NCBI GenBank assembly: GCA_001466705.2
Contig: LATX02000200.1
Coordinates: 248,001 to 312,000 of the forward strand
Length of the DNA stretch: 64,000 nt
Direction: 5' to 3'
DNA from: Moniliophthora roreri
Lineage: Eukaryota > Basidiomycota > Agaricomycetes > Agaricales > Marasmiaceae
In this document: piece by piece, positions 1-11,399 of the stretch
Layout: every line of letters starts with the position of its first letter
How positions within the stretch are numbered: position 1 is the first letter of the stretch
The notes under the pieces: model-generated
Databases searched by the model: none
The model's input: only the letters and a program-made list of their open reading frames with translations
Told to the model about the DNA's origin: nothing
Position numbers and translations under genes: made by a program

Positions 1-1306
1 ATCGCAAGTCGGTTCCTGACTGGAAACTTTCATCAAGTGCACGCTCGCTATACGGGAACAGGTTAGTTTTAGCACTTCTGAAATTTCGTTCAATACTGAC
101 TGCTGGTACCTCTAGGTCATGCTGATCTGACGAAATAGTGAGAAATCCATAAGTTCTTTTAACCCAGTCGTCTCATTTGGTGTTTTTTTTTAAAACAGTG
201 ACTGGCTAACCCACCAGCATAGGGACACACTTTCTTCGATTGTGGGACATTCAACATTATTGTCATATCTCGCTATTGCTGACGGGGAGGCTCTTGGAAG
301 AGTGAAGTTTGAGATGACAGAGGTGCGGAGTGCTTTACCGTTCGGCGTTTCCTTTTACTGACGACGAGCTATCAGAGGATGTTACAACCATGCGGGCCTC
401 CACCTCAGAAAGAAGATGACTGAATCTGTACTACACTATCTCTGTGCTTCTACGATGCCCATCGTTGCAATACATGTCATTCCGGGATCTTGTACTCTAC
501 GACACCTTAGGCCGGAGACGAAATGAAACCATAGCTGCAAGATTGGCGCAAATCTCGGCATCTTATTCTTGTCACCACGAATAGTCAGTTCTACAACAAC
601 TATTTCTGCAATGACCACTGTCCGTGACAGTGATCTGTCTTCAGCGTGGGTGAGGATAGCCTTTGTCACCGAGAAGCCTGAGATTCTAGAGGCGTCTCTC
701 TATGGGAATTATGGCTGTATATGCGTGCCTTGTTCATTCGTCATTCACTCTTTCGCCCTCGGCGTCGAGTCATCTTGGGGCGTTTACCAAAACTTCTACC
801 TAGTGTCGACATGCCATATCGAACTCGGACCTGGCACGGGTTGGTTCGATTCAAGCTAACGGTCAATCTCTGATTGGAGGGTATGTCTCTTTTGATTTCA
901 CTTCAATAGACGCGTTATTGAAGGATTACCGTAGTCTAGTTGCGATGGTGGTTAACAGGATTAAGCTCTAGTGGCTTTTTGCGATCAACTTTGTTGGTGG
1001 ATTAGGAATTTGCCGCGATCCACGGGCTCTTTTCCGGTGGGATGTCTCTCGAGCCGACATGTAAGCGGACCTCTGCACACGATGACAGAACTGGATGATT
1101 CGAACCAGGGATTGCATCTATATATGGAACGGACAAGCTTGCCACCTAGCTCCATGAAGTGAAGAGGATTTTACGGGTACTTGTTATCTACAGCCGATAA
1201 TTCGTAATTCGGTGGAACATCAATTGGGCATTTGCAATCCGTGCACCTTGCGGCCTACAACACTCATCATAGCGAGGGCAGGGTTGTACGACCTGGAGAT
1301 GTACGT
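1..1306. other. No recognisable gene
   Basis: Only short open frames are present, on both strands, with no family motif, no convincing intron chain and no long codon-like stretch. It could be the tail of a gene outside the window or plain intergenic DNA. I see no repeats or RNA genes here. Confidence 0.5.
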
Positions 1307-1981
1307 TCATTGGGCTCGAAATACGATTCCTTGCAAGTGAACGCACTGTGGATCGGGTCCCCGAAGTAGGGTTAGTCCTTTCCGGGACGCGGTGGGGTGA
1401 TTGTACATCGCTTCTGGAAGAGGCTTTCCCGTGTGGCAAAAGTCGCAGGTGCAGGGCTTGCTACCGCTGCCATGGTGGTCGCATCCCCAGGTTTGGGCTG
1501 CAGTTACTCCACAACAAGTCCACCTGAAACCTCGAGGCCATAATCCAAAAAATTTCTTCAAGTCTCCCTTGAACTCGTCTTCAAACTTGTGCTTGAGAAT
1601 GGCTAGTTCCCTGTCCGAACCTGCACTCCATTTCTTGAGGGGCCTGCCATTCTCGTCGTATCCTTCCCAAGCAATCAACTCTAATTTGCCTTCGTGTACA
1701 CTGCCATCTCGACAGGCACGAAAATCGTCATACCATAAGGTAGTCTTAACGCAGTTTGACTTGTGGGATGGCCAGTCTTTTTGTTGGCACTCCGCGCTCT
1801 GGAGGCGATGAGAAGAGCGGAAATCTGAGATTTGCACGGAACATACACAATAAAGTGGGCCTTTACACCTCCCGCACTTTTTCAGATCCTTAAACGTCTT
1901 CCTCGTCCTGCAGACGAAGCAGTGCGAGTCATCATTCTTGAGCCAGGTACTGGACAGCTTTGAACTTGTACTAGCAGACAT
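1307..1981 (-). CDS. MYND-type zinc finger protein
   Basis: About 208 residues after splicing. The N-terminal part holds a MYND finger: CFVC, then KKCGRCKG, then YC, and SAECQQKDWPSHKSNC, giving the expected Cys/His zinc ligands. A 48-bp intron (GTATGT...CCAG, 1799-1846) sits inside the finger between YC and SAEC. It is a multiple of three and has no stop, so the unspliced frame stays open. The rest is a Cys/Trp-rich region (WTCCG, CDHHGSGSKPCTCDFC) that may hold a second metal site; I do not recognise it. MYND fingers bind Pro-rich peptides, and fungal genomes carry many MYND proteins of unknown role. The start ATG (1979-1981) is 151 bp from the divergent TDP1 start. The 3' end is the first in-frame stop and a further small exon cannot be excluded. 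Confidence 0.8.
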   Translation of the reverse strand: MSASTSSKLSSTWLKNDDSHCFVCRTRKTFKDLKKCGRCKGPLYCVCSVQISDFRSSHRLQSAECQQKDWPSHKSNCVKTTLWYDDFRACRDGSVHEGKLELIAWEGYDENGRPLKKWSAGSDRELAILKHKFEDEFKGDLKKFFGLWPRGFRWTCCGVTAAQTWGCDHHGSGSKPCTCDFCHTGKPLPEAMYNHPTASRKGLTLLRGPDPQCVHLQGIVFRAQ

Positions 1982-2132
1982 GATTCTACAAGTGAATTAG
2001 GTCAATAAATAACTCATAGAACTTTACGCAAGTTCGACGGTTCCAGAACGCGAAGAAGGGACACGACAGAGCACGGGATCCGCGCCGTCTCGGATCCGCT
2101 GCGATTCAGCTCCCACTACCACCCATCAACCC
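1982..2132. promoter_or_regulatory. Short divergent promoter, MYND gene / TDP1
   Basis: This 151-bp gap between two divergent start codons must hold both core promoters. It contains two GGATCCGC-like blocks around 2077-2100 but no obvious TATA box. The bidirectional role is inferred from layout only. Confidence 0.45.
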
Positions 2133-4611
2133 ATGGACTACGAGGATGGTCCAGAGCTTGCAGCGTATGTCTTGTCATACTCCCTTGACTTGAGCTTTGA
2201 ACTCACTCCTTTGGCAGAGCAATCGCTCTTAGTCAACAAGAGGCCGCAAAGCAAGCACAATCGAGCAAGGATTCAGAACAACAATTCCAAGGACGAATGC
2301 CGCAAGGTGCAGAAGCATTAATATTAGCAGACACTTCTTCATCTGCTAGGGAGAGTAACCCACCCACAAAGTCTGCTTTTCTATCCGAACGGGCGCAAAT
2401 GGAGAAGGAGAGACTGAAGCGCATACGAAAGGCCAAAGGTCTTCCGGAAGAAGAGGAAGAGAAGCTGAAAGACCTATCAGACGACGAGGATGAGATTCAG
2501 ATTATAGAGCCACCAAAAAAGAGGCAACGTGTTTCATCATCGGGCAATCTTCGTGCTCCTTCCAACGTCATCTCTTCAAACAGCTCGGCAGCTTCAACAG
2601 CATCAGACGAGTTGTTCTGGGATGGAGAGTTTCGACCAACTGCGACCGCCGGCGTGGAACCTCGGAAAGATAGAAAATCCACATTTCGTTTAACACAAGT
2701 ATTGGGCAAGGTATGTCCCAATCAGAGTGTTGGTATCATGAACAGCGCTAATGGGTTGCACCAGAAAACAGATATCGCGTTCGCCATCATCTCTACCTTT
2801 GCAGAAGACCTATCATGGATTTATCAATTCTTTGAACGCGACACACCAGTTATCTTCGTCACACAACCAGACAGTACAAGTGAAGCGACTATCAAGAATA
2901 TTCTTCCCAATTGGATCAAGACGACGGCCTTCCTCAGAGGCGGATATGGCTGTATGCATATGAAGGTACCAACTGTTCCTTGGCCAACTATTCTCTGACT
3001 CACGGAGAACGTACCAGTTCATGCTCGTAAGAAGTTCTCAGCTTCAATGAATTGCTAAGTTATAACGAACATCGGACAGTTATTTTATAAAACGGGACGC
3101 CTACGGATCGTAATATCGACCGCGAACCTCGTCGCATTTGACTGGAGGGACATTGGAAACGTAAGTCGAGATGTGCCGATGTTCTGTTCTTTTCGGCTGA
3201 TGATCATACAGGCAGTCTGGTTACAGGACCTCCCAACATCGTCTTCACCATGCACTTTTGATCGTAAGATGACTGAACCCTTTCAATACATGATGAAGGG
3301 TGTCTTGGATTCTGTCAACGTCAAGCCAGCGTTGGCGACCATGCTGAAACAGGATGTGAGTAAGAATTACTAAGGACCTGTCGATTATCTAGTTTAACGC
3401 TTGTGGTGTAGCACCCCAACTTACCGATCAAGAGCACCGAAGAGATATGCACGCGATGGGACTGGTCCAAGGTGAGGGTACATCTCGTACCCTCGATTGC
3501 AGGGAAGCATGAAGGTTGGCCGAACGTTGTTTTGTAAGCAGTGCATTCTTCTTGTTGTCTTTGAGTATCCATACTCATCTGATCAGAACTGGACATACCC
3601 GTCTCATGAAAGCCATCCGGGATCTCGGTCTGAGAACCGGGACAGGCAGTCGATCCAAATCACTTCAATTGGAGTGTCAAGTGCGTTTACAGTACACTAT
3701 GACCCTGGGCTTTCCTGACTGCCATACCACAGGGATCCAGCATCGGCACGTATACAACTCAGTGGTTAAATGAGTTTTATTACTCTGCTCGAGGTGAATC
3801 TGCACAGGATTGGCTGGATCAACCTAAGAAGCGAAGGGAAAAGCTACCCTTCCCAAGTGGACTGAAGATTCTCTTCCCGACCAAGGATACGGTAAAGGGA
3901 GCCCAGCACGGCGAGCCAGTGCGAAATTTCAGTTTTACTTGAGATCTTGAGAAGTGCTGACGGTGCTATCACCAGGGCGGTGGAACGAACTTTTGTCAAA
4001 GGAAGCAATGGGAGGGGAAGAATTTTCCAAGAGAGCTCTTCCATGACTCGAAGAGTAGAGCGGGAAAGACTTTGATGCATACAAAGGTGCGACATCCACT
4101 GCACATTCATTTCAAAAGCTCACCTATCGCGGTCGCTCTTTTAGACTATGCTTGCCACCTTCGCCGAAAATAACGGCAGTAATCGGACGGCGGATGAAGA
4201 GGATTCAGAAACTGAAGACGATAGCGATATTGAGATTATAGAGACGTCAACTGGCTGGGCATATATTGGTTCACACAACTTTACGCCGTCTGCATGGGGC
4301 ACGTTATCTGGATCCAGCTTTAACCCTGTAATGAATGTATGAAATGCTGTTCCTTTTTCTTCCTGGATTTTGTGCTGAGGTATGATGACCAGATACGGAA
4401 CTATGAACTGGGTATCGTGTTTCCTCTGAAGAATCAGCAAGATGTGGAGTGCGTTGCTGCTTGGGAGAGACCTCCCGAGAGCTATAGAGCGAGAGGAAAG
4501 GAGCCTTGGGTACGTGTTTTTTATCTTGTTACGAGTACATAGCTCACGTCCGTCGACATGTTTCAGATTCAGTCAGAGTCGCTCTATTTCCAGATTGCTG
4601 GTGCTATCTGA
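2133..4611 (+). CDS. TDP1: Tyrosyl-DNA phosphodiesterase 1
   Basis: Thirteen exons: 2133-2164, 2218-2710, 2765-2965, 3018-3026, 3080-3160, 3212-3355, 3412-3533, 3587-3680, 3733-3918, 3976-4086, 4145-4336, 4393-4509 and 4567-4611. They sum to 1827 nt, or 608 residues. The enzyme hydrolyses 3'-phosphotyrosyl links left by trapped topoisomerase I, in the nucleus. Both HKN catalytic motifs are visible: GGYGCMHMK with ISTANLVAFDW, and LMHTK with GWAYIGSHNFTPSAWG. Exon 4 has only 9 nt (Phe-Met-Leu) and is needed to keep the strand after the first His-x-Lys. The N terminus reads as a ubiquitin-interacting motif (PELAAAIALSQQEA), followed by an acidic/basic tail with DEIQIIE. A second acidic stretch (DDSDIEIIE) is inserted inside the second catalytic half. 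Both resemble SUMO-interaction motifs. The intron at 2711-2764 is 54 bp and stop-free. Confidence 0.95.
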
Positions 4612-5100
4612 GATGCCCTCTGGACGTTTTTCATGCGTACGAAATCGACTTTCGACGTCTATCTTGTTGAATTGTTCTCGTTATCGAGGATAAACAGGAA
4701 TACCTGCGCCACCAATATTGAATAGCGCCTCGCGGCGCATCTCTCGGTTTCCCTTGCGATATTCTTTTTTAACTCGCTTCCCCGCTTCCTACCTCACCAA
4801 ATTTTGCTCTAATACTCGTCGCTATGACTCTTATGGTCAACATACCTCAGCCGTTCCCACTATCTGTGTGTCAGTCTGAAGTATGTTTCTACACTTTACA
4901 TATTACGATTGTACTTACTCGTAACGTCCTTCTTGACGCTTGTATTTTTGCTGTCACTTTTAACGGACCTGTAGTCGTACACTTTAGTAGGTCCTGAAGG
5001 CCTTGAAGCTTGAACTTGAGTGGTTAGGCCAGGCGTAGCGGTTCCGAACCCGAAGCCCCTATTCTCATCCTTTACTCTTTACCACCACGCCCACCACACC
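4612..5100. other. Intergenic, no gene seen
   Basis: 3' flank of TDP1 followed by a pyrimidine-rich stretch running into the ATG at 5101 (CACCACACC just before it). The latter is typical of a fungal 5' leader. I see no other structure. Confidence 0.5.
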
Positions 5101-5364
5101 ATGCCTACTTCGAACACAACTACTGCCCAAAATGGCTCATTTAATCTGCACGACGAATCAGCTGTCCCAGATTTGGCTACTCAGGGCCCAGACGCAATGT
5201 TCGCGTTCACGATACTTCTACACGCCTTCGCCCTTGTGCGATTCCCTATCCCACTAGGCCCATGGATATCCATCAGTATCTCCTCATCAACACTGATAAC
5301 GGTCCTCGTCCTATTGTCATGTTGCCCACTGACACGAGGGGTTTTTCTCCTGGTGATGCAAACC
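5101..5364 (+). pseudogene. Truncated 5' end of an unknown gene
   Basis: An ATG in good context opens a frame beginning MPTSNTTTAQNGSFNLHDES that runs 88 codons up to the single N at 5365, after which repeat sequence begins. If a GTGCGA...ATCAG intron (about 5234-5274) is used, the next exon reads YLLINTDNGPRPIVML and is more protein-like than the very hydrophobic unspliced frame. I do not recognise the family. The gene is interrupted either by a real repeat insertion or, just as likely, by a mis-joined contig, since the break is exactly at an N. Confidence 0.4.
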
Positions 5365-5365
5365 N

Positions 5366-7973
5366 GATGTGAGCAATTGATGCACATGGGCTATAGAGTT
5401 CTTCAATGTCGAGCTCCTTAGCAAGTGATGAGAGGGTGAGAGTAACAGAGGGAGGAAGTGATAGCAACAATGAGAGGGAGAGTTTGACAGCAGTGACAAT
5501 GAGAAGGTGAGAGTGATGGTGACAATGATGAGAGGAAGTGACGGCATTGAGAGAAGGTGACAGTGACAAGAGGAAGTGATGGTGATAGTGACAAGAGGAA
5601 GTGATGGTGACAAGAGGAAGTGATGGTGACAAGAGGAAGTGATGGTGATGAGAGGAAGTGACAGTGATGAGAGGAAGTGACAGTGATGACAAGAGGTGAC
5701 AGCGACAAGTGGAAGTGACAGTGATGACAAGAGGTGACAGCGACAAGCAGAAGTGACAGTGATGACAAGAGGTGACAGTAAGATGGAGAGGACAGAGAGA
5801 GATAGTGGTGGTACAAAAGAAAGAAGGAAAAGTCAGAGTTCGAAATTTTATGGAAATAAATACCCCCAATTGACCAGGTCTTAACACATGTGACACGCAT
5901 CATGTGTGCCCAAACACAAGTGCTCATTTGACTTACATCTAGTCACAAAAAATCCTGTTCCCTCATATTCAGATAGCAAAAAAATCAAATGAACTCCGAA
6001 AAAAAATATCATTGAGTCTATAAATGATAGAATAAATTTGCTGACTATATTTCTGTGCCTCTATTGTCTTCATATGCTGATTTATTCAGGATTTATTATT
6101 ATTACAAGTAAACTTCACACTTGAGTGCTGTACTAGCAGCAAAAGAGTGTGTTCCTAGTCTATCACCTCAGAGAACATAGTGTGACCTTATAGAACTCAT
6201 TGTAACCTATTGGAACTTGATATAACCACTGTAACCCAATACAATCTTTAGAACCAGTTACATAGGATTGTGGTAGTTATATTGGGTTACATTGGTTTTA
6301 TCAGGCTATAGGCAGTCATAACCCTTAGAAAACTGGCTATATGTAAGGTTATGAAGCACTGAGACCTAACACATCAGATTACAGTGTACCCTAGCATACA
6401 GAAACCCAATATATCTAAGTTCAATAGGAATATAACCTACAAAAACCAGTCTTAACNACAAGTGGAAGTGACAGTGATGACAAGAGGTGACAGTAAGATG
6501 GAGAGGACAGAGAGAGATAGTGGTGGTACAAAAGAAAGAAGGAAAAGTCAGAGTTCGAAATTTTATGGAAATAAATACCCCCAATTGACCAGGTCTTAAC
6601 ACATGTGACACGCATCATGTGTGCCCAAACACAAGTGCTCATTTGACTTACATCTAGTCACAAAAAATCCTGTTCCCTCATATTCAGATAGCAAAAAAAT
6701 CAAATGAACTCCGAAAAAAAATATCATTGAGTCTATAAATGATAGAATAAATTTGCTGACTATATTTCTGTGCCTCTATTGTCTTCATATGCTGATTTAT
6801 TCAGGATTTATTATTATTACAAGTAAACTTCACACTTGAGTGCTGTACTAGCAGCAAAAGAGTGTGTTCCTAGTCTATCACCTCAGAGAACATAGTGTGA
6901 CCTTATAGAACTCATTGTAACCTATTGGAACTTGATATAACCACTGTAACCCAATACAATCTTTAGAACCAGTTACATAGGATTGTGGTAGTTATATTGG
7001 GTTACATTGGTTTTATCAGGCTATAGGCAGTCATAACCCTTAGAAAACTGGCTATATGTAAGGTTATGAAGCACTGAGACCTAACACATCAGATTACAGT
7101 GTACCCTAGCATACAGAAACCCAATATATCTAAGTTCAATAGGAATATAACCTACAAAAACCAGTCTTAACAAGTTCAATAGGGTTCCAACTCCATATAA
7201 CTTGCCAGGTCAGCTGGTATATTTTCCTGATGTGGATACAACCCTCTTGGTTGTGATTTGTAATGCACTTAAGCCAGAAAACTTCTACTCTAGTAGTCTG
7301 AGCCCTCTCTAAGTTGCATCTACTCAATTTAGAACATACTTAAGCAGGAAAACTTCGACTCTCATAGCCTGAGCCCTCTCTAAGCTGTGTCAACATTAGC
7401 AAAACACTAGCTGCCTCCAGAAAGCCACCAAAACTTTCTGATACAAAGTCTTCTCTTGACTTGAAAACAACTATCCACTAAAGCACAGAACAAATATCTG
7501 GCTTTGCTGTCACTATCAAGTTTGGTATATAGTCTTATATCTCAACTAGGTCTACTCTGAGTCCCTAGAGCCTGATATGAGGAGGAAAATCTAATCGAAT
7601 GTGATTTCTCTACACAAAAAATAGCCACATACAAATATCACATAGTGGTGGAGCAGATTCCTCTTGCTTCCACCTACAAAATGGCTGTCCTTATATACTG
7701 CTGGAAACAAATATCTACAATATAATTATAATAATAGGTATATATCATACTGGTCACAGGAAAAATCACAAAATAAACATATATGGGTTCAGTCCCTTGT
7801 CACAATAGTAATCCTATACTATATACAGGTATGCGGATCACCAATAAATACAATCTCAGGTATTGGAAGCACAACTTGAGCTAGGCCCTCCATGCAGTTT
7901 ATGAGTATCTAGATTTGGAATCCATTGCTGTGGCATAGAAGTTCCTTATCCTGTTTTTAAATGGTTGGAAATA
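5366..7973 (-). repeat. Inverted copy of 11799-13690
   Basis: Read on the minus strand, this block matches 11799-13690 over its whole length, from exactly after the N at 5365 to exactly before the N at 7974. The extra length comes from the 715-bp doubled segment either side of the N at 6457. The copies differ at scattered sites, mainly transitions (for example CTCCGAAAA here against CTCCAAAA there). It could be a true inverted arm, another haplotype or a collapsed repeat contig. Confidence 0.85.
5420..5795. repeat. Purine-rich minisatellite
   Basis: Imperfect tandem array on a theme AAGTGAYRGTGAYRAGAGG. The plus strand is almost pure G/A with regular GTGA and TGAC words. The complementary strand gives long stop-free frames in Ser/Leu/Thr/His, which are a composition effect. 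The mirror copy is at about 13255-13640. Confidence 0.85.
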
Positions 7974-8009
7974 NTAGCGAGTGCTCTAACATTAACACTC
8001 CTCACTAAT

Positions 8010-8320
8010 ACCACTTGATTGTGCTACACAAAGAGCTGATCTGTTGATCAGATCCTGCTCTACTATTGTCTATGTGTGTGTGTGGTGATGTGCAGAGTGT
8101 GGTTTGGCGTGATCAGAGTTACCACACTTAGACTCTATTTGATCTTCGTGATTTAAAATAAGCATGTATTTGGTTATCAACATAGAGACTATGAGGATAT
8201 ATTTGTTTAAATAATTCGTTTTTATTGTGTGTTTTCTGGTTTCTACTATCTCAATCAAGCCTAAATACAACAGTGAAGTGATAACCCAAGTAATCAAAGA
8301 CTACAGTACCCCTTGTACTG
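8010..8320. repeat. Outer inverted repeat, left arm
   Basis: Matches the reverse complement of about 14611-14957, including the (TG)n run near 8068-8086 and the TGATCAGATC words. Identity is high but not perfect, so the arms have diverged. Both arms lie within one contig (7975-16622), so this inversion is not created by an N join. Confidence 0.75.
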
Positions 8321-9480
8321 GATACAACCCTCTTGGTTGTGATCTGTAATGCACTTAAGCTAGAAAACTTCTACTCTGGTAGCCTGAGCTCTCTCTAAGA
8401 TGTGTCTACTCAATTTAGAACACACTTAAGCAGGAAAACTTCTACTCTCATAGCCTGAGCCCTCTCTAAGATGCGTTGACACTAGCAAAACACTAGCTGC
8501 CTCCAGAAAGCCACTAAAACTTTCTGATACAAAGTCTTCTCTTGCCTTGAAAATGACTATTTGCTAAAGCACAGAACAAATATCTGGCTTTGCCATCACT
8601 ATCAAGTTTGCTATATAGTCTTATATCTCAACTAGGTCTACTCTGAGTCCCTAGGGCCTGATGTGAGGAGGAAAATCTGATTGGATGTGATTTCTCTACA
8701 CAAACAATAGCCACATACAAATATCACATAGTGGTGGGGCAGATTCCTCTTGCTCCCACCTACAAAATGGCTGTCCTTATATACTGCTGGAAACAAATAT
8801 CTACAATAAAATTCACAAAATAAACATATATGGGTTCAGTCCCTTGTCACAATAGTAATCCTATACTATATACAGGTATGCGGATCACCAATAAATACAA
8901 TCTCAGGTATTGGAAGCACAACTTGAGCTAGGCCCTCCATGCAGTTTATGAGTATCTAGATTTGGAATCCATTGCTGTGGCATAGAAGTTCCTTATCCTG
9001 TTTTTAAATGGTTGGAAATACTCTCAACTTTTATAGGAGTCATCGAGTATTTCCTTGTTCTGTCTGTTCTATCTGACTGACTCATTCTTATCTCTCATGT
9101 TTCTTGTTTTGTCTATCCTTCCTATCTGATTTCCATCTTATTGCTTTCCTCCTATCTTTGGAGGATCATTGCATCACCATTTCAGTAATATGTCGAACCT
9201 AGAAAAGACCCACTTTTATTTATTTTACATTACTTTTGAATTGGAACACTTTAATATGACACAAGATAACGGGTAATAAGGACTAGAGTAAGCCCAGTCT
9301 GCTAGTCATTGCCTTAGAAAAGCTATAGTGCCTTGGAAAGTATGAAGAGCTAAATGATATGCTATACAGAGGTGTCTAAGCTGTACTTTCTGACTTATCT
9401 ATGTATCAGATCCAAAGCAGATCACTCCCAAAACCTGTAGGGAACCTAACTATGGCCTAATGAACGCTTTAGCTAGTTAA
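8321..9480 (-). repeat. Inner inverted repeat, left arm
   Basis: Matches the reverse complement of about 11400-12539. On the minus strand it carries a TATATAAGGACAG box followed by a stem-like gene-poor stretch, as in an LTR promoter, but I could not define TG...CA ends. Related sequence recurs at 20531-21680. Both arms are inside one contig. Confidence 0.65.
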
Positions 9481-10940
9481 CCAAGCTCTCAAAGTGCTAT
9501 CAATGGGATTTTAATTTCTATTTTACCTTTTGATGACATCTGCAAAGTGCAACATGCAGTCAAACAGTACAGAGGTACTTAGAGGAGACATCAAAATGGA
9601 AAGATGACTTAGAACAGGAACAATCACAGAACAATCCTCCTCTGAAGTCAATATATAGATTAAAGTCAAAGCAGGCGATCACTTAATAAAGAGTTTACCA
9701 GTGGCTAAACAATATGAAATAAACTAACTAGGTACAAAGTCATCTTGGAAAGAAGGAAATCACTTCTGAAGAACATCTGCTACCTACAGACAGATATGAC
9801 AAGACATACAAAGAATGTCTAATGCATAAAAGGTCCTAAATAAGATCAAGCATGCATTGTCAAAGGAGATAGGAACAGTAACAGCATGTTCTGACCTTGG
9901 AAACTTTGGTATCTAGGCTTCTGCTAAGGTGTGGATACTAGAAAGGGAAATGCTGTAAAGAAATGGAACAGATACAGCCATCCACTCATAGATACCCAAC
10001 TTAGAAAGGAGAAAATACAAATTATAGAGTCCAGAACACCTGCAGATGTAGATACCCACACAGATATGGTCAGATACCCTAGTGGCCAGACTCTGTGACA
10101 TCCAAATATTCCCTCTTTTAGTATCTCTGTCACTCATTTATCATTTCCTGAATTATCAGACATTATTTATATTTTTCTGTAGATATGTTCTATAGACTGT
10201 ATATAAGGACAGTTAGATATTGGTACATACTTAAGTAACTCTGCCCCCTCTGATTGTGAATACATGACAAGTTTGTTTGGTGTATAAATTTGTGTGCCAT
10301 TCCAGTTTTGCTTTCTCACTTCAGGCCCTAAAGATTGGTTCTGAGTGACTCCAGAGAGATAGAAATCTGATAACAAACTTGCATTGTAAGAGATAAAAGT
10401 AACATCTTGAGTGCATTATAGCACTTTTCTAAGAGACACTTTACACCAAGAAGGAGCCTTGGGCACTTGGAGTATGGCCTGTGTTGGGTATCAGGTTTGA
10501 CACACTTAGAGTCTTAGCAAGGAGTGTGCCTGCATTGAGCTCTTTGTAGAAATTGGTCTAGGACCTTTTCCAGTATGCTGTGTACTGTAGTTGTCTTAAA
10601 GAAGTCTTGAACTCTGTAGGGTCAGACTATATTGGCTATCAAGTCTTTGTATGAGACTGTAGCTCTTGTGTTTGTGCTTTGTGCACTGTGTTCTTTGTGT
10701 TTTGTGTGTGTGTTTGTGATATAAAAATCCTTTTAAAACCCATATATACCCCTCTAGAGGTGAACACCTTGAAGTAGATTGCTTCAAATAAGAAAGAATC
10801 AACCTAGCTAAGAGTCTTGTTGGCATTCTAAGTGTGGCAACTCTGATCACACCAATCCACACTTGCACAACAACCTGAGTTAGACTTTTGGAGGTTATCT
10901 TTTGGGTAGTTTTCCATTAGTCTTATCTTAGACAAATTAT
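9240..10940 (+). repeat. 1.5-1.7 kb repeat unit, copy 1
   Basis: First copy of the main repeat. Landmarks are CCTGTAGGGAACCTAACTA, GACATCTGCAAAGTGCAACA, a TATATAAGGACAG box near 10200, AACTCTGCCCCCTCTGATTG, and an end near CTTATCTTAGACAAATTAT. All open frames over 60 codons in it recur in the other copies with random-looking differences and have no family motif. It is noncoding and possibly a long LTR or other non-autonomous element. Confidence 0.7.
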
Positions 10941-11399
10941 TGGAATGCAGAGTGATCATATACTTGAGCTAATACTCTATTATATATCTGATTTTGGATA
11001 TCATCACATCTTTTCTCTTGGTATATTGTAGGTATCATCCTGAGCTTGAAGAAGCTCTCTGAGAGTAAATGAAAGTTGTTTAAAAGTAAAATATCCTCTT
11101 GATATATTCAACTACCAATGTGTCTCTCTTGAACACACTATATAGAGGTCCCTACAGGTTTCAGGAGGCTCAAGGCACAGTTTGGAGAGTCTATAAGTGA
11201 CTTAGTACCTATGTGGGGCGCACTATAAGTTCTATTAACTTATAGCTTCATGCCATCAAGCATATATAGGTTTTGACTGACTACTCAGGCTCATATCAGT
11301 CCTTCTGTTTCCATGTTTCTTATCATTTCAACTGTTGAATACGTCCAAATGACACTCATATGTGTAGAATTTGAAAGGTTTATAAAATTGGTGTATTAC

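Noticed and set aside
825..870. tRNA B-box-like GGTTCGATTCA
   Set aside because: No A box, no cloverleaf and no Pol III terminator at a sensible distance.
5273..5927. Open frames of 130-207 codons over the minisatellite, minus strand, and their mirror at 13129-13780
   Set aside because: Ser/Leu/Thr/His repeats in several frames at once follow from the purine-rich array; no start context or domain.
9913..10376. 70-115 codon frames recurring in the repeat units (also near 15.4, 17.2, 24.6, 25.5, 28.8 kb)
   Set aside because: They recur only because the repeat recurs, differ by stops and shifts, and match no family.
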